Assembly: GCA_038256565.1 (NCBI GenBank)
Contig: JBBSKG010000111.1
Coordinates: 1-7,517, forward strand
Reading direction: 5' to 3'
DNA length: 7,517 nt
DNA from: JACOTK01 sp038256565
GTDB lineage: Bacteria; Actinomycetota; Acidimicrobiia; Acidimicrobiales; CADCSY01
A program made the position numbers and the translations under genes. A model generated the notes under the pieces. That model ran no database searches. It was not told the origin of the DNA and saw only the letters and a program-made list of their open reading frames with translations. Each line of letters starts with the position of its first letter. The first letter of the stretch is position 1. Below, one piece after another: positions 6,236 through 7,517 of the stretch.

Positions 6236-7517
6236 ATGTCTGAATCCTTACTCTCTCTTCTTGATACCCGCATTACGAGTGCATTGCTCGCTGCATTTGG
6301 GCCAGATGTGTCCATGCCCACACCGCTAGTTCTGCCTGCCAAAGATATTCGTCATGGGGACTACACATGTTCAGCGGCCATGGCATTGGCGCGCGCTCTT
6401 GGCGAGGCCCCTCTCGTGCTTGCTGAGAAGTTGGTACAGGCCCTTGATGTCGCTGATATTTGTGAGGCACCCGAGGTTGTAAAGCCCGGTTTTGTGAACC
6501 TATGTATGCGTTCTGATTGGTTGGCGACTCGGGTCGAAGACATGTTGGGCCACCCCACGGTCGGCATTGAACCTGTAGCTAACCCGAAGACGGTTGTGTT
6601 TGATTATTCAAGCCCCAATGTGGCGAAAGAAATGCACGTGGGTCATTTGCGATCAACGATTATTGGTGACTGTCTTGCCAATGTTTCTGAGCTTGTTGGA
6701 AATCGTGTTGAGCGACTTAATCATCTCGGTGATTGGGGAACGCAGTTCGGCATGTTGATCACACATTTGGCAGATGTCCACCCCGAGGCAATCGAGTTGG
6801 GGTCGTCTAGTGATCTAGAGCGTCCGCCGATAGGCGGTGCTCAATCAGATACGAGTCCTGTTGTGCCAGGCGAAGACTGGCACAACGAATCTCTGGCACA
6901 CACAAGGTGGACCGAGTCGCTGAGCCCCTTGGGCAATCTTGTTTTGTTTTACCAAGCGGCAAAAGTTCGTTTTGATGAAGATGAAGAATTCGCCGAAAGA
7001 GCTAGGCGTCGGGTAGTCGATTTACAGGCTGGTGAACCAACAGCACGAGCAGCATGGAGGGTGCTTGTTGAGTTGTCTAGGCATGAGAACCAAGAAATAT
7101 ATGACTTATTGGGCGTTCAGGAGTTAACAGATCGTGGTGAGTCGTTTTATGAACCCATGCTCGGTGATGTCGTTGCCGATTTGGAAACCAAGGGCCTTGT
7201 AGCCGTCGACGGGGGAGCAAAGTGTGTCTTTGCTGAGGGGTTCACAAACAAAGAAGGCGACCCACTTCCCCTGATAGTCCAAAAGGCCGATGGAGGTTAC
7301 AACTACGCCACCACCGACTTGGCTGCGATTCGCCATCGTTTCGACAATGGGGCAGATCGCATCGTCTATGTAGTTGACGCTGGCCAATCTCTGCATTTGC
7401 AGATGGTCTTTGCAGTTGCTCGTATGGCTGGCTGGCTTCCCGATCATGTTGAGGCAACGCATGTCGGGTTTGGTTTAGTGCTTGGTGAAGATGGCAAACG
7501 CCTGCGAACGCGTTCTG
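6236..7517 (+). CDS. argS: Arginyl-tRNA synthetase, 3' end outside window, carrying a 39-residue repeat-derived insert
   Basis: 427 complete codons are visible of a protein normally ~550-590 residues long. It charges tRNA-Arg with arginine using ATP in the cytoplasm. The N-terminal ArgRS-specific domain covers ~1-90. The class I HIGH motif appears as HVGH (134-137) within SSPNVAKEMHVGHLRST, followed by GDWGTQFGM (165-173), FDEDEEFAERARRRVVDLQ, ESFYEPML, FTNKEGDPLPLIVQK and GGYNYATTDLAA. The region near LGEDGKRLRTRS stands where many enzymes have KMSKS; ArgRS often lacks the canonical form. Residues 195-233 are encoded by repeat copy C and are foreign to the family. Without them the text reads SSSDL-NLVLFYQAAK, close to normal ArgRS. 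The frame is uninterrupted through the insert and remains canonical to the window end, so the enzyme is probably functional. The start ATG 6236 fits the family N-terminus. Confidence 0.95.
   Translation, partial: MSESLLSLLDTRITSALLAAFGPDVSMPTPLVLPAKDIRHGDYTCSAAMALARALGEAPLVLAEKLVQALDVADICEAPEVVKPGFVNLCMRSDWLATRVEDMLGHPTVGIEPVANPKTVVFDYSSPNVAKEMHVGHLRSTIIGDCLANVSELVGNRVERLNHLGDWGTQFGMLITHLADVHPEAIELGSSSDLERPPIGGAQSDTSPVVPGEDWHNESLAHTRWTESLSPLGNLVLFYQAAKVRFDEDEEFAERARRRVVDLQAGEPTARAAWRVLVELSRHENQEIYDLLGVQELTDRGESFYEPMLGDVVADLETKGLVAVDGGAKCVFAEGFTNKEGDPLPLIVQKADGGYNYATTDLAAIRHRFDNGADRIVYVVDAGQSLHLQMVFAVARMAGWLPDHVEATHVGFGLVLGEDGKRLRTRS
6817..6933 (+). repeat. Two-hairpin palindromic element, copy C, inserted in frame in argS
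   Basis: This 117-bp copy (39 codons) aligns without gaps to copy B and interrupts codon 194 of argS without changing its frame. Hairpin 1 (6818-6842) pairs GAGCG with TGCTC-side bases and CCGCC with GGCGG around a GATA loop, with a one-base bulge. Hairpin 2 (6860-6886) pairs GTTGTGCCAG with CTGGCACAAC around GCGAAGA. The encoded peptide starts ERPPIGGAQSDTSPVVPGED and continues WHNESLAHTRWTESLSPLG. It is polar, proline/glycine-rich at the start and free of cysteine, as expected of a tolerated surface loop. It falls between the GDWGTQFGM block and the LFYQAAKVRFDEDEEF helix, where ArgRS homologues vary in length. The DNA just outside is ordinary argS sequence on both sides. No target-site duplication is obvious. 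Confidence 0.9.

Noticed and set aside
1052..6933. CRISPR array
   Set aside because: There are only three long, diverged repeats separated by whole genes, with no regular spacers.
6817..6933. Intein or self-splicing intron in argS
   Set aside because: 39 codons is far too short for an intein, with no splicing residues, and too short for a group I or II intron; the frame stays open instead.

Overview
The window looks like actinobacterial chromosomal DNA, perhaps from an Acidimicrobiia-like lineage. That placement is an inference from IS3/IS1380 remnants of actinobacterial style, an HSD10-like dehydrogenase, a large PAS/GGDEF/EAL protein and a housekeeping argS. It cannot be fixed from this sequence alone. 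The first ~1,050 bases are visibly more GC-rich than the rest and consist of insertion-sequence debris.

Layout. 1-105: C-terminal tail of an IS3-family transposase, cut by the window edge. About 210-356: unrecognised C-terminal coding fragment. About 395-854: decayed IS1380-family transposase remnant with a frameshift and an in-frame stop; its probable right end reaches ~1051. 1177-1941 (+): intact short-chain dehydrogenase of the HSD10 / 3-hydroxyacyl-CoA dehydrogenase type-2 kind. 2177-5212 (+): multi-domain cyclic-di-GMP protein (GAF-like, PAS, PAS, GAF-like, GGDEF, EAL) with both catalytic motif sets intact. 5216-6127 (-): TIGR01777/YfcH-type epimerase-like protein, convergent with the GGDEF-EAL gene. 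6236-7517 (+): argS, running off the right edge and divergent from the epimerase gene.

The main discovery is a family of ~117-bp two-hairpin repeats present three times on the + strand. Copy A (1052-1169) ends 7 nt before the dehydrogenase start codon. Copy B (1958-2074) begins 16 nt after that gene's stop. Copy C (6817-6933) sits inside argS. B and C are about 79% identical by hand count with no gaps. A is more divergent but shares the second hairpin and the right end. The 10-bp stem of the second hairpin is kept by paired substitutions.

Copy C adds exactly 39 codons to argS with no stop or frameshift, and removing it restores a canonical ArgRS sequence (D-L-N-L-V-L-F-Y-Q). The same frame is open in B and, after a one-base indel, in A, with recognisable peptide conservation around (E/C)DWxN(E/K)S. 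This closely resembles the palindromic elements of Rickettsia and Wolbachia that insert in frame into protein genes, but in an apparently unrelated actinobacterial genome. I know of no named element that matches it.

Apart from the repeats, the genes do not form an obvious pathway. They combine acyl-CoA metabolism, c-di-GMP signalling, an uncharacterised epimerase-like protein and translation.
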